Source of the DNA: Eurosta solidaginis
Taxonomy: Eukaryota; Arthropoda; Insecta; Diptera; Tephritidae
Direction: 5' to 3'
DNA: 64,000 nt
Assembly (NCBI RefSeq): GCF_040869045.1
Contig: NC_090320.1
Span: 251,596,978 to 251,660,977, forward strand
This document shows, one piece after another, positions 51,039 through 59,441 of this stretch. A program made the position numbers and the translations under genes. Position 1 is the first letter of the stretch, and the number at the start of each line of letters is the position of its first letter. Below the pieces are notes generated by a model. The model saw only the letters and a list, made by a program, of their open reading frames with translations. It had not been told where the DNA came from and did no database searches.

Positions 51039-51558
51039 GTATTCTCCCTCGCGAACGCACGACATTCAGCCGTGCATTTACGAATACCGGAGTCGACTTC
51101 CCGGACCCTTCGACATTAAAAGTTACCGCGGCAGAGGGTGTCGACTATCCAAAGGCTATGTCTGCCTTTTCGTGTGTTTTTCCACACGAGCGATTCATCT
51201 GGAGGCCACTACTGACCTCAGCACCCCATCATTTCTTGCGGCTTTTGCCCGTTTTATATCTAGACGCGGATGTCCCAAAAACGTCTACTCCGACAACGGT
51301 ACAAACTTTGTCGGAGCGTCACGATCCCTACGATCGGAATTTAAAACTTTCATTTCACAAGCCCGAGACAATGCTGTCTCGAAGTACAGCCACCAGTCAC
51401 TCACTTGGCATTTCATCCCTGCGGGCGCTCCCCATATGGGAGGGCTGTGGGAGGCTGGAGTGAAAAGCTTCAAAAGCCATTTCAAAAAGATAGCCTCACC
51501 ACACAAATTCACATTCGAGGAATTCCATACACTCTTGTGCCGCATCGAGGCAAGCTAA
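51013..51558 (+). pseudogene. BEL-like integrase catalytic core, frameshifted and truncated
   Basis: The core is spread over two frames. The first catalytic Asp (NTGVDF, codon 51095-51097) is in one frame. After a one-base shift near 51,105 the rest is in another: GYVCLFVCFSTRAIHLEATT, the second Asp in YSDNGTNFVG (51292-51294) and the Glu in GGLWEAGVKS (51451-51453). The D-D and D-E spacings, about 65 and 53 residues, fit retroviral-type integrases. Reading stops at 51558, before the C-terminal domain expected of the family. All three catalytic residues survive but no single open frame contains them. Confidence 0.88.
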
Positions 51559-51559
51559 G

Positions 51560-52126
51560 AATCCCTCCGTTCCTCCATATCCCTACTTTAAAAAAAAAAT
51601 CAGAGGCCCACGGTTGGTGATAGCATAGAAGGCAAATTAAGGAACCCGCGTCTTCGTGTCTCTCTATCCCTAAGCCTGTGGTTCTCCCGAGCCATATATT
51701 ATAATCAACCCCCCCGGTCTCGTGAGGGTGCGAGTCTACCGGAGGGGAAACCTAAGGCGTACTACGCGATGGCAATGGGAAAAGGGAGCGCGGGACATAA
51801 AGACGCGTTCAACCACGCGCCGTGATGCCCCGCTATCCCTAAGCTTCTTTCTCTCCCGACGCCCGAATTATAATCAACCCCCCGGTCTCGTGATGGTGCG
51901 AGTCTACCGGAGGGTGATCCTACATCTGCTCTTTTTTTTTGTTCTCTACCCCCGGTCTCGTGTCGAGTCTACCGGAGGGAATCCTAAACTTGACTACTGG
52001 TGGGAAATGGGGAAAGGGAGCGAGACGCACGAGGACACGGGAGAGCTTACAAAAAGCTCGAAAACAAAAAGCATTTTTTTCTATGGTTTTTAACAACACT
52101 AACCGTGGCCCCCCCTGAACAAATAA
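51560..52126 (+). repeat. Hairpin minisatellite 1 (CCGGTCTCG...CGAGTCTACCGG)
   Basis: Three copies at about 51712-51747, 51881-51914 and 51950-51979. The first two lie in ~170-bp tandem blocks that also share TATCCCTAAG and ATTATAATCAACCCCC. Each copy pairs CCGGT with ACCGG and CTCG with CGAG to form a stem-loop. The block follows the truncated integrase, and I see no gene in it. Confidence 0.8.
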
Positions 52127-52445
52127 CCCAAATTCACTCACTCCCCAGAGCGAGGACACCAGAAATCTTCCCACTCACTCGTTCTCCCATAACGAGGATA
52201 CCAGAACAACCCTAATGCAGATCGCCCATCTGCCACCAAGCACTTATTTTTAATTTTGCAAAATAAACCCCACAATTCACTCGCTCACCCAGAGCGAGGA
52301 CACCAGAAAATCCCCAAATTCACTCGCTCACCCAGAGCGAGGACACCGGAAAACACCCAAATTCACTCACTCCCCCGAGCGAGGACATCAGAAACCCTCC
52401 CAATTCACTCGCTCACCCAGAGCGAGGACGCCAGAAAATAACGAG
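52127..52445 (+). repeat. Hairpin minisatellite 2 (CTCGCT...AGCGAG)
   Basis: Six copies of a ~33-45-bp unit (near 52127, 52170, 52273, 52319, 52360 and 52404). The core is CACTCGCTCACCCAGAGCGAG followed by GACACCAGAAAA, and CTCGCT pairs with AGCGAG. Around it a longer unit containing CAGAT...CATCTGCCAC is also duplicated (about 52205 and 52450). Confidence 0.85.
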
Positions 52446-52880
52446 GCCAACAGAACCCTAACTCAGATTCACTATCTGCCACAGAATACCTCTTTTAACA
52501 ATTGCGTTAGTGTGCCGTTGCCGCCACGCAATTGTTCAGAAGACAATTAAAGGTCAGAAGTGATCCCAGAATTTCAATCACATCGTCATCGGAATATCCC
52601 CGTACCTCCCACATCTCACCGTGCGTATTCATCACACAGCTGAGGTCACGGTGTTTCAACCTTTTCCACATTAGCAAATAAATTATAAATTAAAAAACTT
52701 CTTTAAATAATTGTTTTCATTCATTTAAAGCAATAAGGGCTATCTCCCATGCACTATAGCCAAGATTTCTTTAATTAACTGACGAAAGATTTTATGTAAA
52801 GATACTTGCGACTTTCGTTCTAAAGAGCAAAATGGGACCATATTTCACTTGTGTACAATGTTGTTTCATTTTCTACACTT
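52446..52880 (+). other. Non-coding element DNA with a CAATTGCGT inverted repeat
   Basis: CAATTGCGT (52499-52507) and ACGCAATTG (52526-52534) form a 9-bp perfect stem around a GC-rich loop. An AT-rich piece follows (52670-52730). The boundary between element DNA and the antisense host fragments lies somewhere after this. No gene seen. Confidence 0.5.
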
Positions 52881-52884
52881 AAAG

Positions 52885-53300
52885 CAATTGCATTATCAAA
52901 GAGTATCACCAGCGGACATAATCCCAAGGAAAATGATAAGATGAGCCTCTTGGTCATGAACGTTACCAACAATTGTCTCAACTGTATCAGGTGAAGTAGA
53001 TGAAGACTTCACTGACAAATCATTTCGCAAAGTTGTAACCGGGAGGGACTCTATACCCGCTGGATGTATACCTGTACTTTAACATCTGCTTCGTAAGCGC
53101 CATTGACACTTAAGGAATAGAAATCCTGCAGTCTTAACTCAAAAGGGCTAACAACGCCATCAAAAAGGGTCATCGGCTGATTTCGAAGTAGATGTTTAAG
53201 AGAATTACAGGAGCGAACTGGTTATCCACTTGGTATCCCTCAGAATAGCAGCGTATTTCATCGGTGCGATTCAATAGCGATTAGCACCCCAAAACAATAA
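52885..53300 (-). pseudogene. Unidentified host-type coding fragment with frameshifts
   Basis: Minus-strand peptide-like stretches in changing frames: NRTDEIRCYSEGYQVDNQF, then TLFDGVVSPFELRLQDFYSL, NGAYEADVKVQVYIQRV, and [19 protein letters not shown] continuing to [15 protein letters not shown]. Composition and continuity look like real protein broken by single-base shifts, in the same orientation as the cyclin L and CD98hc fragments. I do not recognise the family. It could also be chance, though three long meaningful stretches abutting across frames is unlikely. Confidence 0.4.
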
Positions 53301-53425
53301 AACCTTTCCACCAAAGTAAAATCCCAGATACAACGAACTCCTTTTCTGGTGACTCGTTCCCAACTAATTTCCGCCCTTTTTTGTCACCCCTAAGTAATGT
53401 GCTAACTCAGCTCGGCCAGCAGCCG

Positions 53426-53684
53426 CTAAATGCGAGCCAGCAGATTAACTGCTGAATATCGAATAGGCCAATTACTAGATACATAAGTTTGAGGAAGCCT
53501 TATTATATTCCATAATTTACCTTCTGATAGAATGCTCGATACATCGACGGACTTCTTTACTTCCATACTATCATCCTTGTTCCCATGGATATTGGTTGGT
53601 TTCATGCTTTTGTTGGGAAATGTCTGGTCCCCTTGTAGTACGACATGGAAATTTGATGCCACACAGGGGCTCATTGACAAAGTA
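53426..53684 (-). pseudogene. Unidentified exon-like fragment
   Basis: Begins after an AG acceptor at 53685-53686, 62 bp downstream (minus strand) of the donor of the exon at 53747-53944. The open frame reads MSPCVASNFHVVLQGDQTF and then SSILSEGKLWNIIRLPQTYV to a stop. Its frame does not match the phase of the preceding exon, so either one base has been gained or lost or the two are not one gene. Family unknown. Confidence 0.4.
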
Positions 53685-53746
53685 CTTTTAAAAAAAATTC
53701 AATTGTAAAACATCACAAATATATTAATTTTCTTCAAACGCCTTAC

Positions 53747-53944
53747 CTGATTGTCAACGGGTGACTGCTGGCAGCTTTGTTCACACATTGATCCCATCAA
53801 TTCAATTTCGTGACGCTTCTTAGGTTTGACACACTTATGGAAAGCGTGATTTAGCTTTGAATGGCTTACAATAGGACTGTGTGAAGAACTCAAAGTCAAG
53901 TCACTACCTTTCTGAACTCCTGGGATACACAATTGCCGTAAGTG
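53747..53944 (-). pseudogene. Unidentified 66-codon exon-like fragment
   Basis: Bounded by an AG acceptor (minus strand TTTGCATAG) and a consensus donor CAG|GTAAGG, exactly 198 bp and open throughout. It reads QLCIPGVQKGSDLTLSSSHS, then KCVKPKKRHEIELMGSMCEQ. The polar, basic sequence suggests part of a regulatory or nuclear protein, but I do not recognise it. It is antisense to the LTR element, like the neighbouring fragments. Intact splice sites mean the piece was taken from genomic DNA or is read from the opposite strand. Confidence 0.5.
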
Positions 53945-54198
53945 CTATGCAAAGCTAACGGCGTTAAGGGCCAAACACCAGCCCGTCATCGCGCAGGCTG
54001 CCCATTGTAATTTACTAAGGCCCTAGCTGCTTAGGCGGTAAATATTCCAATATAACCGCCAACCTTTTGGGAGCTTTTCCAATGTTTGAAATTTTTTAAC
54101 CCTAAATAATCGTTGCTTTATGCATAAAACAACGATCATACAATTTCTTTATGCCATTTTTTGTAAAGTCAACCCATTTACTCTGATTTTACAGCCAC

Positions 54199-55118
54199 TT
54201 AAGTTAATATAACTGTAGCACCAGGTGTAACTTCCAACGATTTGGTATCCACCTTTGATTTCACTACAATATCTGAGTTGTTGTAGCTGTCACTTGAAGC
54301 ATACACCGACATTTTATCGGGTAAAGATGGATGAGTGAAATGATCTTTCACAATCACGCTGAATGGGTTGTAAGCAACGAAGTAATCGGAATTTCCAGAC
54401 ATGATTCTGGAATAAGCAAATAATTGGTCCGAATCATATAAATGATATCCTCCATGCATATAAGGTGACAAACGCAGCTGCTTTATTCCATCAAATACAT
54501 CCACACGCATATCCTTGAAGAGTGAAGAATTTCCATCAGAAACTATCGGAACACAAGGCAATAATGATATAAATAACGCAACAACTGTTGGGTCGCAGCA
54601 CCAAAGTTCCAATGTAGCCATGTTTCAGTTCCAACAGCATTCATTGTATATGTTAATTAATTTTGTAATTTTTGCCCGCTTAAATTTGTACGCAAAGCGT
54701 GTACAAATTGCCCATAAGTTGGCATATCGATGCCCCATTCACCATTTTTTTTGTGCGATAAACATCTGGATGTAGAATATCATCAGCCACCGATAGGAAC
54801 GCATCAGCTGTGATATTCTGTACAAATATTTTAACTTCACTCCCTCTTGGAACGTGCTATGTATGTTTTTTCAAAATCCCTATTCAAGTGAACGCCAATT
54901 GTTTGGTGTTTTTTGCATCTCCTTTCTAAATCAAATCGGAATGTTTAATTTATCTACCAAGGCTTCATTTAAGAGTGTTGAATAGCGTGGTACATAGTTT
55001 GGTGTTATATCTAATATAACATTAACTCCCCTCGAATCGTAGCTATCAACAACATCTTTGATCTTTTGTTCTATATCTGGTTCTTGGACTAAATATGTAT
55101 GTGCAGGTGGCAATTCAT
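54199..55118 (-). pseudogene. CD98hc: CD98 heavy chain (SLC3A2/4F2hc) fragment
   Basis: C-terminal part of a CD98 heavy chain, the glycoprotein partner of LAT-type amino-acid exchangers, whose ectodomain resembles an alpha-amylase-fold hydrolase without catalysis. On the minus strand it shows YELPPAHTYLVQEPDIEQ, RGVNVILDITPNYVP (barrel strand), ILHPDVYRTKK, WGIDMPTYGQFVHAL, ALFISLLPCVPIV and the C-terminal beta domain (HGGYHLYDSDQLFAYSRI to TPGATVILT, stop). About 100 residues are missing between 54,800 and 54,940. Single-base shifts occur near 54,750 (an A8 run) and 54,590. It begins directly at the end of the cyclin L fragment. The 140-codon 3' portion is the longest intact frame. Confidence 0.85.
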
Positions 55119-55315
55119 ATGACACCGGATGCTTTAATACGTTTGGCTATATCAATATCACTGGCGCTTGACTGCAGCGTCAAGTTTTTCAACATTTGGC
55201 TTAGCACGCATATATACTTCAGTTATACGATAACAAATATCCACAATATGATCTTCGTCAACACGAAATACTCCAAACCGTTGTGGATTAATGGTAATGG
55301 TAATGGTATACCTAG
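55109..55315 (-). pseudogene. CycL: Cyclin L fragment, distal part
   Basis: Minus strand: PQRFGVFRVDEDHIVDICYR followed by TEVYMRAKPNVEKLDAAVKR and, after a one-base shift, SDIDIAKRIKASG. This is the end of the second cyclin fold and the following helix of L-type cyclins, regulators of CDK11 in splicing and transcription. It is separated from the proximal part (56497-56835) by a nested RTE insertion. A further one-base shift lies near the insertion point. At about 55109-55118 it passes straight into CD98hc sequence. Confidence 0.8.
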
Positions 55316-56483
55316 ATCTAATAAATACCGTCCGAATCATTGTTGAACAATGCTGTAAATACAGAACATCAGCTTATTTACTTTTTATCGACTTTAAAAA
55401 GGTTTTTGATAGTCTCGACATGAAATATATTTGGGAAATACTACGAAAACGAGGGATGCCCAATAAAATAATCAACATTATAAAGGCAATGTATGCCGAA
55501 TTTAAGTGCCGGGTCAGTCACGATGGGCGCCTCTCAGAACCCTTCGAAATTAAAAGCGGGGTGCGACAGGGATGCATACTCTCGCCGCTATTGTTTATCT
55601 TGGCATTAGACGAGATTATGAGGAACGCAGAAAATGGTGGACACGGTGTACAGTGGACGCCTTTCACTCAGCTAGGAGATTTAGAATATGCAGACGATGT
55701 CTGTCTGCTAAGCCACAGAAGTACTGACCTTCAACACAATTTAGAAGCTGTCAACATACATGCAATAGAGGCCGGACTAAGCATCAATACAGCGAAAACC
55801 AAATTCATAAGATGCGGCTATAGTATTTCATCAAGGCCATTGACGCTTACGGTTGACGAAAATGAAATCGAAGGTGTGGAGTCCGTTGTTTATCTTGGTA
55901 GTATTGTCTCAAATAAGAGCGGTGCAGATGAGGACGTTCAGTCTCGCATAAACAAAGCAAGAATGGTTTTTGGGCAACTGGCAAACGTGTGGAGGTCCAG
56001 CCAAATATCTTTAAAAACGAAGCTTCGACTGTTTAATTCGAATGTTAAATCAGTACTGTTTTATGCTTGCGAGACGTGGAAAAGCTCAACTTCAATTCAG
56101 AAACGTCTACAAGTTTTTATTAATAAATGTCTGCGCCGAATCCTGAAAATTCGATGGCCGGAAAGAATTTCAAATGACGACTTATTGTCTAGAACAAATC
56201 AACCTAAGGCTACCACAGAAATAACCAAGCGTAAATGGTCGTGGATTGGTCACACTCTCAGAAGACCTCCAGTAAATATAGCCAGACAAGCATTGCGATG
56301 GAATCCACAAGGAAGCCGACGACCTGGTGCACCTGCGAAAACTTGGCGCAGAACTGTGGATAAAGAACTCGAAGACGCAGGATATACGTGGAATGACATC
56401 ACAAGAACTGCACCTAACAGAATAAGATTTAAGTCGGTGGTCGAGGCCCTATGCTCCAATAGGAGTTGAGGAGGATGATGATG
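55316..56483 (+). mobile_element. 5'-truncated RTE-clade retrotransposon
   Basis: An insertion flanked by the 13-bp duplication ATGGTATACCTAG (55303-55315 and 56484-56496). It encodes the reverse transcriptase palm to C-terminus in one open frame ending at 56469: LLFIDFKKVFDSLD, SGVRQGCILSPLLFILALDE, YADDVCLLSHRS and GLSINTAKTKF, then the typical RTE tail (RRILKIRWPERISNDDLLSR, WSWIGHTLRRP). It ends in a short GAGGATGATGATG repeat, as usual for this clade. The endonuclease and the 5' part of RT are missing. The frame has no breaks, so it is younger than the host fragment it split. Confidence 0.93.
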
Positions 56484-56496
56484 ATGGTATACCTAG

Positions 56497-56835
56497 TTTA
56501 CGCGAACTTAAATAGATGCAAGCACAAGCAATTGTTTCAGGTTGATAACGCATAAAGACCTCCGTACGCAGTGAATCATTCATGAAATTCCATGACATTT
56601 GCATGAGTTTTTCATGTCTTTCATAATTTCGGACTTGAAAATACCTTACAATTAACTTATGTGAATGTTTGACATGCACACAAAAACCCAATTCTTTTAA
56701 TACACGACGCTCTGCTTTAATAACCTGGGTTTTCAAATTCGTATAGGCTTGATTTAGGATCATTGGTGAAATATCCTTCTGTCCGCGAACTTGTTTGATG
56801 TGATCAACAACATTGCCACAATGTTCCGTATAAAC
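56497..56835 (-). pseudogene. CycL: Cyclin L fragment, proximal part
   Basis: Starts after a consensus acceptor (minus strand TTTTCTCTTTGCAG, ending 56836) and reads [58 protein letters not shown] and [15 protein letters not shown]. This is the junction of the two cyclin folds of cyclin L, a well conserved and distinctive region. The upstream cyclin-box residues and N-terminus are not found next to it. The intact acceptor shows the copy kept an intron boundary, so it is not a cDNA copy made from spliced sense mRNA. The frame is broken by the RTE insertion. Confidence 0.9.
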
Positions 56836-57300
56836 CTGCAAAGAGAAAATCCATTAGTGCATACATCAATGAGCATCGCAAAAGTGTGACAACTGACGGC
56901 GCGGCCGACGCCGCAGTTGGAGCACCCCTTTTGCGATGCCGGTAACCTAGAAAAGGAAAGAAAAACAGGGAAAGAAAACCCCAAATAAACCCGGTGTCCA
57001 AGCCAATGTGTAGGATCGTCACCACCATCCACGCCAGTAACCTGAAAATAAAAAGAATATTAATTAATAACTTAAAAGAATACATCAAATGAACAAATCG
57101 TAAAATATACTTACCAGTTTCCTCAATTCCATGCGTCGTACTTCAATCGCCGTAGTAAAAAGAATTGAAAGAGCGAGAAAAAAATCATTAGATTTATTTA
57201 CCGCTTCTTTCAATTCAATGGAATTCCACATTCTATACACGGGTGTGTATGAATGTTCATTTGTTTTGTCTTTTGCCGTTGGCATATTTGTAACCAACGT
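56836..57300 (-). other. Intron-like and exon-like debris upstream of the cyclin L fragment
   Basis: Contains a donor-like ACTG|GTAAGT at 57117/57116 ending a short open frame (LKEAVNKSNDFFLALSILF and onward). Two GC-rich islands (near 56885-56945 and 57000-57045), each preceded by a pyrimidine-rich AG, also look exon-like. None could be assigned to a protein. Confidence 0.4.
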
Positions 57301-58430
57301 ATGTACATATGTATATATGTATGCCTACCTGGTTCGGCATATCCTATTAGTGCTGCATCAAATAACGCACACTGATACCGAAAACCCGCAAAAGGAACAA
57401 AATCGGGATCGCCTTTTTCACCCGGGCAGTCCCAAAACATACTTACGCACAAAAAATAAAGGCAAACACCTCCTTAAAAAATTAAGTGCTCTCATTTACA
57501 AACAAACAAAAAACAACCAAAAAAAAATATTTTTTTGATTTTTTGATTTTTTTTGCCGTCGGTACTGCCTGTTTTTTGGCAGGGGGCAGGACTTGTTGTT
57601 TCTCAACAACAAACATCACAAACAGTCATTATAAGGGCTCGGTACAAAAACAATCCGGGTCCCGAAATAAAAGAATCCCGACACGACAAAATCCCGAAAT
57701 GGGAAAAAGTCAACTGTTTCTACCGGCCTAGTGTGCTACTGCCCCAGTGACCTAGTTTTTTTCAGTGGCAAGCAAATACATATATGTATATATATACTCG
57801 CACACCACAAATTCACCGTACCAGCTGTCAGCTAACCAAGAAATACACGACAGAGTTGCATGGTACGTTTAGCATAATGGTACGCGCAGATAGAACGATT
57901 CGCGGAGAACGCATCGCCAATCTGCAAATTTATGTCAGGTGAACGTAAATAACGCATCTCTGCTTGGTAAGAATTGTATTTAATAATATGCTTCGCATAT
58001 GCACTTAATTCATCTATTTTAACGTACGTTTGTTAATAATGCAACACACGTATCACCAAAAAAAGTAATTTTGTGCGGGTGGTTTGGAATCACGTCCGTT
58101 CCAACCTCCCACACACCGCAATCTTGCTGGTTTTGTTGAAATGCATAAGCTGCTCGAAATCACAGCACTAACTACCTTGCAAAAACGCTCTCGTCATTCG
58201 ACGTCATTTGACTAGTCATTTTACGGTGATAGGTTATATTCGTAGTCACATTTGCATGGGCGTGGGTAAGTTTTGTGACCAAGTGTTTTGTAGGGTAATA
58301 ATATAATACAAAACTGACGAAATACATGCGCTGCAGCGAAAACGCGCATCACCCAACCAACCTCACGGCCACTCGCCCTGGCACATCCATAAAATGCCAC
58401 AGTCGACCTGAGAGCGACACGACACGTTAT
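57301..58430 (+). other. Unassigned DNA between host fragments and 3' minisatellite
   Basis: Mixed sequence. There is an A/T-run region near 57,500-57,560, a TCCCGA-rich patch (57650-57710), and an imperfect hairpin (TGTGCGGGTGGTTTGGAA at 58072 and TTCCAACCTCCCACACA at 58099). No gene recognised. Whether this is element DNA or captured DNA is unclear. Confidence 0.4.
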
Positions 58431-58431
58431 A

Positions 58432-58655
58432 CGCTGGAACGGAGACCTCGGCCTCTCCGTCCAGCCCAGAAAAACCTCAAAACCCTCGAGTCTGGAACGG
58501 AGACCTCTGCCTCTTCGTCCAACCAACAAAAAAAAAAAAAACCGCAAATCTGGAATGGAGACCTCGGCCTCTCCATCCGGAACGACAAAAAAGCAAAGAA
58601 TAACAAAAAATGGTGCCACTCTGGAACGGAGACCTCGGCCTCTTCGTCCAGCCTT
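58432..58655 (+). repeat. Hairpin minisatellite 3 (CTGGAACGGAGAC...CTCCGTCCAG)
   Basis: Four copies at about 58432, 58489, 58549 and 58619 with core CTGGAACGGAGACCTCGGCC and then TCTCCGTCCAG. CTGGA pairs with TCCAG and CGGAGA with TCTCCG. Spacers differ, so units are 55-70 bp apart. Confidence 0.85.
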
Positions 58656-58936
58656 ACTGGCCATCGACTATACACATATTACATTCTGAATTTTTATATT
58701 TATGTATAATTCAATGGCAAGAAATATTCACTTATAACTGTTCATAACCGCTAATTTTTTCATCTTAGCTCAGGTGGCATGCGAAGCAAGTCGGAAAGGA
58801 TTCCCGGCCATTTTGCGTCGTCAGACGAACTCCTCATTTAGATTAAGTTTAGTGTGTAAGTCTTATATTCAGTTTTCTCGTTTCAGCGGAGGTCATTGGC
58901 GAAAATCGATGATGCGTATCGCAAGGAGGGCCGGCA
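58656..58936 (+). promoter_or_regulatory. 3' end of the element with polypurine tract
   Basis: Non-coding sequence running to the 3' LTR. The purine-rich GCAAGGAGGG at 58921-58930, six bases before the LTR start at 58937, is the candidate polypurine tract priming plus-strand synthesis. Confidence 0.6.
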
Positions 58937-59441
58937 TGTTTAGGTAGGATGCCTAACTTTTTCCGCATCTGTCTGCGAACCCCCCAATGCAACCCTGCGA
59001 ATCGATACTCGATACTCGAATTAATTTGTAACCACCCACACCATCACCGCCACATGCATGTGCATGCATGTACATGTACGTGTATGTGTGTTTTTTGTCA
59101 GCACTCATGCATATGCATGTCGGGGTTGATGTGTGGGTGCCTTTCCCCTCCAAAACGGAGGATTTTGCGGGTCAACGGTTGTAGCTTGCTATACAACCGG
59201 CCTCTCTTGGATTCTAACAGCCAACCTGTTCACATCTGCCGCCAGCGATCTCTGCCGTAATTGTTTGAGTTTATTCAGGTAATATTGTAACCTTTGCTAT
59301 TTTCACATTTACCCAATAAATCATATCTATTATAACGATAAATCTCGTATTCTCTTATTTTATTCCAACCCGCTTATTCCCACTGAGATCGACCCCGGTG
59401 CGCCCACCTACCTCCAGGAGCAACCGCACCCCGGCCGAACA
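58937..59441 (+). mobile_element. 3' LTR of the BEL-like element (505 bp)
   Basis: Starts TGTTTAGGTAGGATGCC and ends CCGGCCGAACA, followed by CCAAG, the target duplication. It is 7 bp longer than the 5' LTR because CGATACT is duplicated near position 59007. Poly(A) signal AATAAA as in the 5' copy. Confidence 0.95.

Larger units (their letters stand above)
45831..59441 (+). mobile_element. 13.6-kb BEL/Pao-type LTR retrotransposon carrying host-gene fragments
   Basis: Composite element bounded by two LTRs and a 5-bp target duplication CCAAG (45826-45830 and 59442-59446) taken from the satellite. Order: 5' LTR, leader, gag-protease, reverse transcriptase, integrase, hairpin minisatellites, antisense host-gene fragments with a nested RTE, another minisatellite, polypurine tract, 3' LTR. 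BEL/Pao assignment rests on the protease-RT-integrase layout and motifs. It is about twice the usual size for the group. Coding regions have frameshifts, a lost RNase H domain and a truncated integrase, so this copy cannot be autonomous. No envelope-like gene was seen. Confidence 0.9.

Noticed and set aside
57131..57538. 135-codon + strand open frame
   Set aside because: No domain. It overlaps exon-like debris on the opposite strand and ends in poly-A-rich sequence.
58221..58709. Open frames on both strands rich in RGRGLRSR / GTETSASSS
   Set aside because: They are translations of hairpin minisatellite 3.
51559..58936. Envelope-like gene in the BEL-like element
   Set aside because: Searched for a signal peptide, long ectodomain-like frame or fusion region between integrase and 3' LTR. 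Only minisatellites and antisense host fragments are there.
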